Positions 53,558 to 62,619 of a stretch of DNA of 64,000 bases are shown piece after piece. The DNA is from Sipunculus nudus (taxonomy: Eukaryota > Annelida > Sipuncula > Golfingiida > Sipunculidae). Within the stretch, counting starts at the first letter, position 1. Every line of letters begins with the position of its first letter. Both the position numbers and the translations under genes were made by a program. A model generated the notes under the pieces. The model had not been told where the DNA came from. It worked only from the letters and a program-made list of their open reading frames with translations, and ran no database searches. Where the stretch lies: the NCBI GenBank assembly GCA_026874595.1, contig CM049316.1:68970676-69034675 (forward strand), read 5' to 3'.

Positions 53558-54274
53558 ATGACTCTTGAAACTATGCACCGCACAACCGGTAGAAAGACCC
53601 GCCTGTCTGCTACGGTTCCCGGAAGTGGAACACCAAACTCTAACAGTCGTGTCACAGATTACGTGTTGAACACGCTGCACCTCGAATCAGATGGAATCCT
53701 TCTTTACTGGTGCCTCGACAGCGGTTCGGATGTTCACGTGTTTTTCAACCTGGCGACGAGTGGTGATAAAACGGTCGTATTCCACGTCACAGGAAACAGA
53801 GTTCTTGTACAGTCAACGGATCTCGACATGCAGTTCAAACGATGGTTGGGGTCAGATTCCGCACGGCACAGCACTTCAGACACCAGTGTTGACGTCGAGA
53901 CGGACTCCACGTCAGTTTGTATTTGGCAGGCTGGAGACGAGCGCGTCTCGTTCATACGCGGGAAGGGAAAAGGGAAGCTGAACCGTTTCGTGCGTGGGAT
54001 GAAACAAACATTTCGCGGACAACGCGGAGGACCCGCCGGGCTGTTGACAGGGCCCTTGCCTGCGGATATCGTGATCGGAGTGTCGTCGTCGAACGCTGTT
54101 AACGCCAGCATAACTCGTCATCCGTGGGAAGACGTCACGAGTTACATTTTCCCCGACGCCGGTTCTATATCGATGAACTTGGGTCTACCAGGGACAGTGA
54201 GAGCTGATCTGAACGACGTGTTGCGTGTTTGTTGCTGTATTTTTCATATCGTTCGTCAGCAAAGTTTACCGTGA
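53558..54274 (+). CDS. Unknown protein, 238 aa
   Basis: Start at ATG 53558 (MTLETMHRTTGRK); ATG 53573 is possible. Short basic N-terminus, then a domain with alternating hydrophobic strands (GILLYWCLDSGSDVHVFFNLATSG, TVVFHVTGNRVLVQS) and a basic Gly/Lys segment (IRGKGKGKLNRFVRG). Near the C-terminus a Cys/Ile cluster (VCCCIFHIV) is mildly hydrophobic. No family is recognised. It shares a promoter element with the preceding gene, so the two are probably expressed together. Confidence 0.7.
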   Translation: MTLETMHRTTGRKTRLSATVPGSGTPNSNSRVTDYVLNTLHLESDGILLYWCLDSGSDVHVFFNLATSGDKTVVFHVTGNRVLVQSTDLDMQFKRWLGSDSARHSTSDTSVDVETDSTSVCIWQAGDERVSFIRGKGKGKLNRFVRGMKQTFRGQRGGPAGLLTGPLPADIVIGVSSSNAVNASITRHPWEDVTSYIFPDAGSISMNLGLPGTVRADLNDVLRVCCCIFHIVRQQSLP

Positions 54275-54418
54275 ACACCCGACATTTTGTTATAGTTCAC
54301 AGTTCGGATATATACGGATTCAGGCACATGTATATCACTTGTTTGCTTTTCAATAAACGACAACAACTGACACGTTTTCTTGTTACTTTTATTGATCATT
54401 ATACAATGGTGGAAAGAG

Positions 54419-54436
54419 GGGGGGGGGGGGGGGGGG
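54419..54436. repeat. Poly-G tract between convergent genes
   Basis: A run of about 17 G within AGAGGGG...GGTGG, between the 53558 gene and the glycoprotein B gene. Confidence 0.8.
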
Positions 54437-54501
54437 TGGTCCATTACTTGTACAGTTGCATACAAGACAACCCATAGGTCTATATAAGACGTATACGTTT
54501 T

Positions 54502-54507
54502 TTTATT
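54502..54507 (-). terminator. Poly(A) signal of glycoprotein B
   Basis: AATAAA on the minus strand directly after the stop codon at 54508-54510. Confidence 0.65.
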
Positions 54508-57066
54508 TTAATATACGCTAGGCCATATGGACAATTTGTCCCGTCTTGTCGATCTTTTATTCCATTTCTTGCCCCACATGTCCTTTTCAGCGTTCACAAT
54601 GTTATCTTTTCCTGTTTTCCCCAGCAGACGGGTCTGCTCGCCTTTTCCCGCCGGTTCGTCTTCTCCCTCGGACGACGACGACGTAGAGGAGGAACTCGAC
54701 GACGTGGACGACCGACGGTCTCTGATAACAACCGTTGGCACCCCGCTTTTCCTGTCTCTGTACTTGACGTAGGCCCCGTGCCCCGCTTGCACGGTCAGGG
54801 CTGTCATTTGTCTTAGGAGTACAAAAAAGGCATAAACGCCACCGATACCCACCATTATCCCCAGTATAAAAGCGATCACCTTACCAGCAAGTGTACCGAG
54901 GAATCCCAAAATCCCAGAAAGGAGTTTACCGAAGAAATCCAACGCACCATTGAATACTGTGCCAACGGCGCTGCCGATGCCGTTGATTATGTCGGAAGCG
55001 ATTTTCCCCAGGTCTGGGTCATTACTGGTGTAAACCTGATACATGGCCATCGTCCAACGTAAATGGCGATCGAAAACGCGCATCTGGTTCGCGTTTTCCA
55101 GCATAGACATGAGATCGAGCTCGCCTTCGATTTCCTTGTCCGTGTAAGGGTTTTCCATGATGGGGACATCGGCCTCTATCGGGGGCAGGAAATCGGTGAC
55201 GTCCCGCAGGGCGGGATCGACGTCATCCACTATGTAGCCGTAATTCATATCACGGATGTAATTTTCAGAAGGCAGGTCCGACAACACAGCAAATTCGGTT
55301 TCTGTCCCGTTTTCGTCCGGCAGGGTGATAAGAGTGTAGTTTTTGTACGTGAGCGGTACCTCGTTGATGTAAAAACGCAACATGTTCGGGTAGCGGCAGG
55401 ATTCCGTGTACTTGGGCGGGATCACGATCCGTCCGTCATCCATGGCCTGGCCCCGCAGAGGTTCCATGTCCTTTATCCCGGTCATGTTGGCCGTCCTGTT
55501 GCCCCCGTCCGCCGGGTCATTGAAGTATATGAGAGGCCTGCTGTAGCACAACGATTTGCCCTCGCCGACCTCCAGACTGCGGGCAAGACGGAAGTCCGTT
55601 TCATTGAGGAACCTGCATCGGCTTATCTCGTAAACGCTGCCGCGCGGTTTGGCATACACGTCCCGCCCTAAGTACACGGACAGCACAGACGACGGGTTGA
55701 CAATGGCAAGAGAACGCGCCATGTTGTGGTCGTAATAACTCTGAGCGCACCAAGTGTCCAGGCGCTGACGCTGTTGCGAGTTCATCCAGTCCACAATCTT
55801 CCCAGACACAAAATACCTCACATTTTCCATTATTTCGTTGGTCATCAGCAGCAGTTCCGACCTGGTTGCGTGGCCAGTGTCACGTCTTCGGCGAGAAAGG
55901 TAATGCGTGCAGTTTAACGCGGCAGCCCCGTGAGCGTCGGCGTGCTGCTTCCTCTTGTACTCCTCACACAAGTGGTCATGGTTTACTACGCTTACATTCA
56001 GATGTACCGTGGAATGGTTAAGGTGGTTTTCGATTGCAGAAACGGGAACAGTGTCAGGTATCCAAGCGACGATCCCGTAATAGGTGTCCCAGTACATTTC
56101 CGTGTAGTTCATTATACTCAGCCTCTTTGACACGCAGTAGGGATGATCGATGGCACTGAGACTAGGTATCATATGTTTCTGTCGGTCAAATGTAAGCATT
56201 TGTTTGGCGTCCTCCAGCACCAAGTAGAAGCGCCCGTTGCCGTCACCCAGCTTAACCTTGGTTACGTTATGGTGTATCTCTGCCAGTACATAACCGCATG
56301 ACATCGTAGGTTCGACTTTGTGCCAAACGATGACCCATTCGTCAGTGGTTATGTGACTGCCCAGTTCAAACGATCTGGCTCCCGTGCTCGACAGGTTCTG
56401 AGCCATGCCCAGCGACGTGTGCACAACCTGATACGGGGGAGAAGTGACAACATACACTTCTTTCATGATACAGTTGTGAGTGTACGTTTCCGGATCGTAC
56501 CCGAACGCGAACCAATTATACTTCACACTGACAGGTATGTTGCTGGAATACGTGACGTATCCGTCGTGGCTCATGCTGACATAATACAACATGTGCGTCT
56601 TGCCGTCGATCGTGCAGTCCCTTGTTGAGCGCCATTTCCGACACTCTTCTGCCGAGGGAGGCGCAATCGGGCGGTCCCATTTGTCAGTTATAAATTTGTG
56701 ACCAAACCAACCCGTGTACGTTTTTCTGTACGATACGAACCACTGGCAGGCCATGGCGTCGGTCCTGGTAGCTTGAATATTCCTCTTGAAAGTGATAACC
56801 GTCCCGGTTTCGTGGTGGTCCTGTGCATGGTCAGCTGCATGGGGGCATCTGGGGTGAGGAGCGAAATGTACATATTTGGACGGCGTCCGCGGGTCACAGA
56901 ACCGCAGTCTGTTCAAACGTTCGTTCCCTTTCAGGTCCGCGTACGCACGTTGCGAGGTGTTAAGCGTAGTTATGTCGATGGCCGAAGAAGTGACGGCGCC
57001 TGACATTTGCTGGAAAACAGTCACTGCGAAGCAAACACGCAGCACCCAAGACAATATTCCACACAT
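54508..57066 (-). CDS. Glycoprotein B-like class III fusion protein, 852 aa
   Basis: Start at ATG 57066 because a signal peptide begins there (core ILSWVLRVCFAVTVF, residues 4-18); the frame before it begins with GTG. The ectodomain has many Cys and N-glycosylation sites. Around residues 92-150 a pattern of I-x-x-x-K/R, aromatic, W-F-G-H and a following Cys resembles domain I/II of herpesvirus gB. A furin-type site RRRR lies at about 392-395, the position where many gB proteins are cleaved. After it comes CYSRPLI, a match to the conserved gB segment after the loop. A long Gly/Ile/Leu-rich region (about 700-751) gives the membrane-proximal helix and anchor; the 100-residue tail has a poly-Ser and acidic block. 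gB drives membrane fusion at entry. The assignment rests on architecture and local pattern. Confidence 0.82.
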   Translation of the reverse strand: MCGILSWVLRVCFAVTVFQQMSGAVTSSAIDITTLNTSQRAYADLKGNERLNRLRFCDPRTPSKYVHFAPHPRCPHAADHAQDHHETGTVITFKRNIQATRTDAMACQWFVSYRKTYTGWFGHKFITDKWDRPIAPPSAEECRKWRSTRDCTIDGKTHMLYYVSMSHDGYVTYSSNIPVSVKYNWFAFGYDPETYTHNCIMKEVYVVTSPPYQVVHTSLGMAQNLSSTGARSFELGSHITTDEWVIVWHKVEPTMSCGYVLAEIHHNVTKVKLGDGNGRFYLVLEDAKQMLTFDRQKHMIPSLSAIDHPYCVSKRLSIMNYTEMYWDTYYGIVAWIPDTVPVSAIENHLNHSTVHLNVSVVNHDHLCEEYKRKQHADAHGAAALNCTHYLSRRRRDTGHATRSELLLMTNEIMENVRYFVSGKIVDWMNSQQRQRLDTWCAQSYYDHNMARSLAIVNPSSVLSVYLGRDVYAKPRGSVYEISRCRFLNETDFRLARSLEVGEGKSLCYSRPLIYFNDPADGGNRTANMTGIKDMEPLRGQAMDDGRIVIPPKYTESCRYPNMLRFYINEVPLTYKNYTLITLPDENGTETEFAVLSDLPSENYIRDMNYGYIVDDVDPALRDVTDFLPPIEADVPIMENPYTDKEIEGELDLMSMLENANQMRVFDRHLRWTMAMYQVYTSNDPDLGKIASDIINGIGSAVGTVFNGALDFFGKLLSGILGFLGTLAGKVIAFILGIMVGIGGVYAFFVLLRQMTALTVQAGHGAYVKYRDRKSGVPTVVIRDRRSSTSSSSSSTSSSSEGEDEPAGKGEQTRLLGKTGKDNIVNAEKDMWGKKWNKRSTRRDKLSIWPSVY

Positions 57067-57241
57067 GGCCACAGACGTTGACGTTTCTGATGAACACACA
57101 CGTGACGTCTACGCCAGACCACTAAACGGTGATAATACACGAACCGGTCGACAAAGCATGAAAACGTGATACGGAGGTCAATATAGAAGATGTGGTCCGT
57201 GACAAATACTGACAAAAGAACACCGCATGTTTGTGCGTGAA

Positions 57242-58033
57242 TCACTGGCGCGGACAGGAAATGTTCGCCACAGTTTGTAATCCCTGCAGAAGCGGCAGAC
57301 TGGTTTCGAGTCTCCTGCACAATGTGCAACCGCAACCCCGCCACTCCCGTTGCCCCAGGAAAAGGGCCATGCAAATAGACCTCGGGGTCACGTTGTTCCG
57401 GACATATTCATCTACCTCGTAATTGTCAAGTGTGCTATAAGGAGTAGGTAAATTCGCGCCAATCCCTGACGTCGCAACCACTCTCCGCATCAACTGGAAG
57501 CAATGCTGGCACCACATTTGACAGAATGCCACCCAAATCAGGATTCCTGGTTCAAATGTTGTGACCTGCCCTTCTTCACCTGGCTCTTCGGGTAACCTCT
57601 CTGCAATAGCTGAACATATCGACCACATGTCTTTTGCCATTGTGCTCGACAGAGAGAGATCGATTACGTCCAAGTATCTCCACAGAGACATCTGACGGCC
57701 GTGCGTCTCGAAAAATGTTGCAATATTCCCACCGGCTTCCGACATGCACTTTTCGTAACGCATAATCATCTCTTCATCGTCCATGTCAGACGACGATGAC
57801 GACGAATCCTCCTCATTTTCTTGTAGTTCTCCCCCACTGTCATCCTCATCTCCATATCCCAGTACAGGCCAGCCACACGGGTCATCGGCGACACCGTCCC
57901 GGGGATTGTTGTTCTCTTCCCTTTCTCCCGACCCGCCTTCCTCATCAGAACGATGAACGTCTTCATTTGGTAATGACATATCGTCCGCGTGGTACCCTGC
58001 TGTACCAAGTGTAACCCCTTGTATGTCAGACAT
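57242..58033 (-). CDS. Acidic protein of unknown function, 263 aa
   Basis: Start at ATG 58033 (MSDIQGVTLGT). The first 95 residues are highly acidic and Ser-rich (DEEGGSGEREE, NEEDSSSSSSDMDDEE), a likely casein-kinase-2 target. The rest is a helical domain with Trp and Cys (FETHGRQMSLWRYLDVIDL, ILIWVAFCQMWCQHCFQLM) and a C-terminal CGCTLCRRL motif. No membrane anchor is sure. TATA-rich sequence at 58092-58106 lies upstream. It sits between glycoprotein B and the probable major capsid protein; a tegument or regulatory role is possible. Confidence 0.75.
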   Translation of the reverse strand: MSDIQGVTLGTAGYHADDMSLPNEDVHRSDEEGGSGEREENNNPRDGVADDPCGWPVLGYGDEDDSGGELQENEEDSSSSSSDMDDEEMIMRYEKCMSEAGGNIATFFETHGRQMSLWRYLDVIDLSLSSTMAKDMWSICSAIAERLPEEPGEEGQVTTFEPGILIWVAFCQMWCQHCFQLMRRVVATSGIGANLPTPYSTLDNYEVDEYVRNNVTPRSICMALFLGQREWRGCGCTLCRRLETSLPLLQGLQTVANISCPRQ

Positions 58034-58091
58034 AGCAAATGAACCAAACTGTCACCAGTGCGGCTGTTATAAAGTCGCAGTCACGACACAA

Positions 58092-58106
58092 ATATATATA
58101 TATATA
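58092..58106 (-). promoter_or_regulatory. TATA box of the acidic-protein gene
   Basis: An alternating TATATATATATA stretch about 60 bp upstream of ATG 58033 on the minus strand. Confidence 0.55.
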
Positions 58107-58332
58107 CCGACGTGCACACAGGGTTTACAATAAAACATGTGATAAATCATTCAAATAGCAACATTCCAACCACGCATGCACAGGACCGACTGGACCATAC
58201 AACAGACAGACGATGCACGCAACAGACAACACAAACACGTATAAAAGCAATATAGTTTTTAAAATGATATACCATAGCAATAAACAAAAACAGGTGCACG
58301 ACCCACATTCAAGGACACAATCATGTGATTCA

Positions 58333-61300
58333 TTAATCGGTAGAAACCCGCCTGCGTTTCGGGTCCGGCTCGCCGATCGGCATGAGAAAACGGAGAGCGG
58401 ATGACAAATCGTTTTCGTCCATGCGGACGTAAGGGAAACGGGTACAAAAGTCATCGACGCACCTGAACGTCTCTGCGTCCAAGCTGCTTTTCGGCAGCTG
58501 TTCGATATCCACTCCGCTGTTTCCTAAACGTGTGGATATTATCTGGTACAACAGACCAGCCACTTTTTCGACAGGAACGTCAGGGTCCTCACACATGTCG
58601 TCCAAACACGTTTCGAGGTCTTGGATGCTTCCTGTCCTGCCGGCTGCGTCCATGCCGTGTAGCACACTGCGTGCAGTGTGGTGCACCTGCATGCGTTGAG
58701 AGAACGGCTCCGTGCTAACCCCCAGAAAGAGCGGGTATTGCCGTTTATCGTCAGCATCTTGTTTTCCCGCACGCGGCCAGTTCATCGACTTGAGCGCGCC
58801 TGTATACAGTGCTGAGAGCTCAGTCTCGTTCACACCCATCAACATCCGGTGACGGACCACAAGATGGTTTTGCAGAACATAAAAATTCGGCCTCATACAC
58901 GCCACCGTGACCTTGTAGCGCAAAGAACTTGCTTCGTTCAGGCAGGACACGCCGTCCTTCACCATCACGAGGCCGGCATCACGGAAGACTGGCATCTGCG
59001 CTTCACCCGACTCACTCTTTGGGTTGTTAAAGGTGACGCCACCCCATCCAGCTTGCACCCAAACGGGCAAAATGGCGTTTTCCTTCTGGTGTGCATCGGA
59101 TAGCTGGCTCATGTGACAGAACAGCTGAGACTGGAGGAGGAAAGACGTGAATTCCTTGGAACCGCTGACATGTCTCCCGCCGCGCAGTGGGCTCGTCTCG
59201 ACCAGCTGCACCAAACGCACCAGAGCATGCACGTCCGCTTGCCGCAGGTGCACCCCAGATTCCTCAGCATCCAACGCGAGTTCACGCAAGGTCTTTGCCT
59301 GGATCATCTTTTTAAGTGAAGGGTGGTAACAACTCTGTATGATCTGGACGATCCAACCTTGCGTGTCACGAGACAGAGGTTTCGTGAAGACGGACAGACC
59401 GCTCACCCACCCCCACCCCGTTCCACGAAACCTCTCTTCTTCCTGTTCGTGGTTGCCGATGATGTAGTCGTACGATGAATTCCGGACAACGCTTGTCACA
59501 TCTGCCGCAACAGCCGGTGAAATTGTTTCATCCTCGACTGCATCGTCTGATAAACCAGACACCCGCGGAGTTATGGTGAAGTCACCCTGTTCCTGATATA
59601 TGTCGGCAGCACTGACACCCGCACTGCGCGACTCCATGATCGAGGCACGTATGGAACCGTGCGTTTCAGCAAACGGGGCATCAACGCTTCCCTGCGGACG
59701 CTGCCATCCTTTCTTGTTTGCGGAAGATTTATCTTTGTACCACGTGGTGGTGTTCATTTTACAATATGCGTCTTGGACCTTGTACCAGACGCAATCTTTC
59801 GAACAGTGTTCGTGCGCCAGAACCCTCCCCTGATCGTGCAGGGAAGGTACACTCGCGCTCCTGACAACGTACGGCTTGTACGAGAACAACGGTTTGTCGA
59901 GCATCAACGGTGAATGCAAAAGCGTCAGTTGCACCTGCTGGTACGTAGCAGCTGCGCTCTGCAGCCGCTTGAATACATCTGCTTGCGCCATGTTAGAAGC
60001 CAGCAAGCACTGGTGCAGCAGTGTGCACTGGTGCATCTTCCACACAGCTGCACCCTGGTAGGCCAACATCTCGCCCGACAACGTGATGGCCAGTTCAGAC
60101 CGCAGTTTCTCTACATCTGTCGCCCCCGCCTTCCTGTTAGCTGTTCTCTCGGCGGCGAGGTTCGCGAAGCGTTTGGCTTCCAACGTCACGCTCGCGACTG
60201 TATCAGTCACACACGAGAACATTTTGCAAACGTTCGTGACATCCAAAGGCGTACTGTCGTGCTTCTTTCGCAGCTGCGAGTCGGGTTTTGTAATGAAACA
60301 ACCGGCGAGCGCGTCAATGAAGGACGTGTGTAGACGTCCCGCGTGGGGCTGCACGATCATATCCAGTTCCGGCGGTATTTCTTTGAGCACGCGTGCCAAC
60401 ACACCCGACGGTGCTTCTTGCGACTCTCTCCTTCTGCTGTCAGATTCTTTTCTCTGGACAAAGGACGATTTCTCAACATTGCCCGTAAAATGGGGTCCTT
60501 TGCACAGCACGTGCAACCCAGGTACGCATAGCCCGTCGTGAGCTGTCCCCCGCTTTTCGAGGATCTGCCTGACGGGGCGTGGGAACCACACACAGGGGCA
60601 GTTTTCCGGTCCCCTGTCCAAACTGACCCCGTCCTTGTGGCATTTGTGACACATACGTGTATTAATCGCTTTTTTCACATCGCTCAAGTCAGCGTCCCAG
60701 GGCACCCCTTCCGCCAGAGTTTCGAACGAATCTAGCGACCTGGCCGTAACGTGGAGGTCCAACGAAAGGCCGACAAGCCTTTGGGCCAAGACGGTATTGC
60801 CGTGGCGGCCTGCCGAGTCCATGTGCGATTTGACGTTGCCCTGACGCTCCTGCTTATCGAACGGTAGTTCGAAAGGGTAGTTGTCGATGTCAAACGAAGC
60901 ACGCCATTTCTGCGACGTCCGTAGCTGGGCCTGCCTGTCGGTCAGTAAGAAAGACGTCATGTCCACGGCGGCTGAGTCCGTGGACTTCAGCAAACTGCAC
61001 AGCAGTGAAGCCTCATTCAACCTCAACGACATTGCTACGGCTTCAGCCAGGCAAGGTGACATTTGGCGTTCCACGTGACCTGGCATCATGCGCTCCAGTT
61101 CTGCTGTACACTTCTCTGGGTTACCGAAAGGTGTGGCCTCCGCCTGTCGCACTAGGGAAAAGTGCACGTCCTCGTCGCATGGCCAGTTTTTGAATTCGAC
61201 AGTGTCCGCGAACCGGCAACTGGTGTTCTGGGTGAGCGTGAGATACACCAGCAGAGCAACCAAAGGGGCGGTTTCTTCAGATATCTGCCGCCGTTTGTCA

Positions 61301-62304
61301 CATGCCTGTTGGTTTTGGTACGGGGATGAGAAACCTGGAGGTAGATCCACCTGCCGGTGCACTGGTGTGTCGAGCATGTAAACAACCACGTCTGCCAAGT
61401 ACGGTTTGATATGTAGGTTGTGCATCAGGCCCCTGACGACGCTCCACATCAGCTGGCTGAGCACGGGTGACACGACCAGAAGGTTTTCAATGGGCTCTTC
61501 CGTCGGGGAATTCCTGTCGTCCTGCAGGACGTCCGCAAGCAACTGCTTCCGTTGCGGCCGTCGCTTCGGAGCAGAACGGCGTGTAGCGTAGGCCAGCGTC
61601 GCGTCCCACAAATCCACGGTGACCGCGTTTAGGTTTTCGTGCAGGGATACGTCACGCCTGACCGAGTCCCGCACGAGGAACATGCAACCGTGCATGAGTG
61701 CGCTGATATGCGCCCACGTAAACGTTCCAAAGATGAAAAAATCTTTCGCCTCCAGTGGCGGTCCTTCACTCTTCACAACGCTCATGATCCGCTGCACAGT
61801 CAGGGAGTGCAGGTCCTTGCCATTGTCCACCAGGTCGGCAGACGTGTATTTCTGCGGAACCGGAAAAACATCGCTTTTCTCACAACCTTCCCAGGCGGGG
61901 GTTGTGGTCTGCAGCATGTCATCGATCACCTGCCTCACGTTCTTCATTTGTCTCATCGGGTTGTCATGCTCGTGTAGACGCGGGTCATCGTACCCGTGCA
62001 GGAGGAACAAGAACGGATACCTGCCGGCACTGTTGACTTCACCGTCCGGTGTCTCCACGAAACCTTTCCAGGGCAGATCACTTTCCACGGTCAGCCCCCT
62101 CACGACAGGTAACCAACCACCGGGTTCCCCTTCGCATTGCGCCAACAGCTGTTTCACTATGATGCCTCCTGCGACGTCAAGCGAGAGCAAATCGTCCCTC
62201 TTGACCACATACAAACGGGCAGGCGTGATATCCCCCAGATCGCCCGTCTCGCAAAGACTGGTGTAGTCTCTCTCGTCTGGTTTACTACCACCCGACCTGT
62301 GCAT
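58333..62304 (-). CDS. Probable major capsid protein, 1323 aa
   Basis: Start at ATG 62304 (MHRSGGSKPDER). It is the largest gene in the window and close in length to herpesvirus major capsid proteins (about 1300-1400 residues). It has no signal peptide or membrane segment, an even mix of helix and strand, and several conserved-looking core segments (PPELDMIVQPHAGRLHTSFIDALAGCF, ILPVWVQAGWGGVTFNN). The last segment resembles the floor/tower region in character, but I cannot align it by eye. In the viral capsid this protein forms pentons and hexons. TATAAAAG at 62393-62400 is a good TATA box. Alternatives are a large tegument or scaffold protein; length and intact frame are the main evidence. 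Confidence 0.55.
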   Translation of the reverse strand: MHRSGGSKPDERDYTSLCETGDLGDITPARLYVVKRDDLLSLDVAGGIIVKQLLAQCEGEPGGWLPVVRGLTVESDLPWKGFVETPDGEVNSAGRYPFLFLLHGYDDPRLHEHDNPMRQMKNVRQVIDDMLQTTTPAWEGCEKSDVFPVPQKYTSADLVDNGKDLHSLTVQRIMSVVKSEGPPLEAKDFFIFGTFTWAHISALMHGCMFLVRDSVRRDVSLHENLNAVTVDLWDATLAYATRRSAPKRRPQRKQLLADVLQDDRNSPTEEPIENLLVVSPVLSQLMWSVVRGLMHNLHIKPYLADVVVYMLDTPVHRQVDLPPGFSSPYQNQQACDKRRQISEETAPLVALLVYLTLTQNTSCRFADTVEFKNWPCDEDVHFSLVRQAEATPFGNPEKCTAELERMMPGHVERQMSPCLAEAVAMSLRLNEASLLCSLLKSTDSAAVDMTSFLLTDRQAQLRTSQKWRASFDIDNYPFELPFDKQERQGNVKSHMDSAGRHGNTVLAQRLVGLSLDLHVTARSLDSFETLAEGVPWDADLSDVKKAINTRMCHKCHKDGVSLDRGPENCPCVWFPRPVRQILEKRGTAHDGLCVPGLHVLCKGPHFTGNVEKSSFVQRKESDSRRRESQEAPSGVLARVLKEIPPELDMIVQPHAGRLHTSFIDALAGCFITKPDSQLRKKHDSTPLDVTNVCKMFSCVTDTVASVTLEAKRFANLAAERTANRKAGATDVEKLRSELAITLSGEMLAYQGAAVWKMHQCTLLHQCLLASNMAQADVFKRLQSAAATYQQVQLTLLHSPLMLDKPLFSYKPYVVRSASVPSLHDQGRVLAHEHCSKDCVWYKVQDAYCKMNTTTWYKDKSSANKKGWQRPQGSVDAPFAETHGSIRASIMESRSAGVSAADIYQEQGDFTITPRVSGLSDDAVEDETISPAVAADVTSVVRNSSYDYIIGNHEQEEERFRGTGWGWVSGLSVFTKPLSRDTQGWIVQIIQSCYHPSLKKMIQAKTLRELALDAEESGVHLRQADVHALVRLVQLVETSPLRGGRHVSGSKEFTSFLLQSQLFCHMSQLSDAHQKENAILPVWVQAGWGGVTFNNPKSESGEAQMPVFRDAGLVMVKDGVSCLNEASSLRYKVTVACMRPNFYVLQNHLVVRHRMLMGVNETELSALYTGALKSMNWPRAGKQDADDKRQYPLFLGVSTEPFSQRMQVHHTARSVLHGMDAAGRTGSIQDLETCLDDMCEDPDVPVEKVAGLLYQIISTRLGNSGVDIEQLPKSSLDAETFRCVDDFCTRFPYVRMDENDLSSALRFLMPIGEPDPKRRRVSTD

Positions 62305-62392
62305 GTTTGAACCGTATGTCTACGCTTCTGGTCGAAACAACTGTCAAGTCCTGCAACTGCGAGCACAGTAAGCGAAACGCAGTCGGTGCGCG

Positions 62393-62400
62393 CTTTTATA
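62393..62400 (-). promoter_or_regulatory. TATA box of the probable capsid gene
   Basis: TATAAAAG on the minus strand, about 90 bp upstream of ATG 62304; it drives transcription away from the 62620 gene. Confidence 0.65.
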
Positions 62401-62619
62401 AGGAGGTCTGGCGTCAAACCGTTTCCTACTGCTGCATGATATGCTGTGGCAACCACGTGACAAGGCAGCTTTACAAAAAATGAGTTCGGCGTGTGAAACA
62501 CACAAGTGATACTTCAGAGTGTGGAGCTACTTCTGGAACTCATACCATAAGAAGACCCCGACTAGACAGGGTATGATTACGTGGTACAACACCGCACACA
62601 CACAAATATACACCGGGCC
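62401..62619. other. Divergent intergenic region
   Basis: No gene and no clear plus-strand TATA box for the gene at 62620. Confidence 0.45.
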
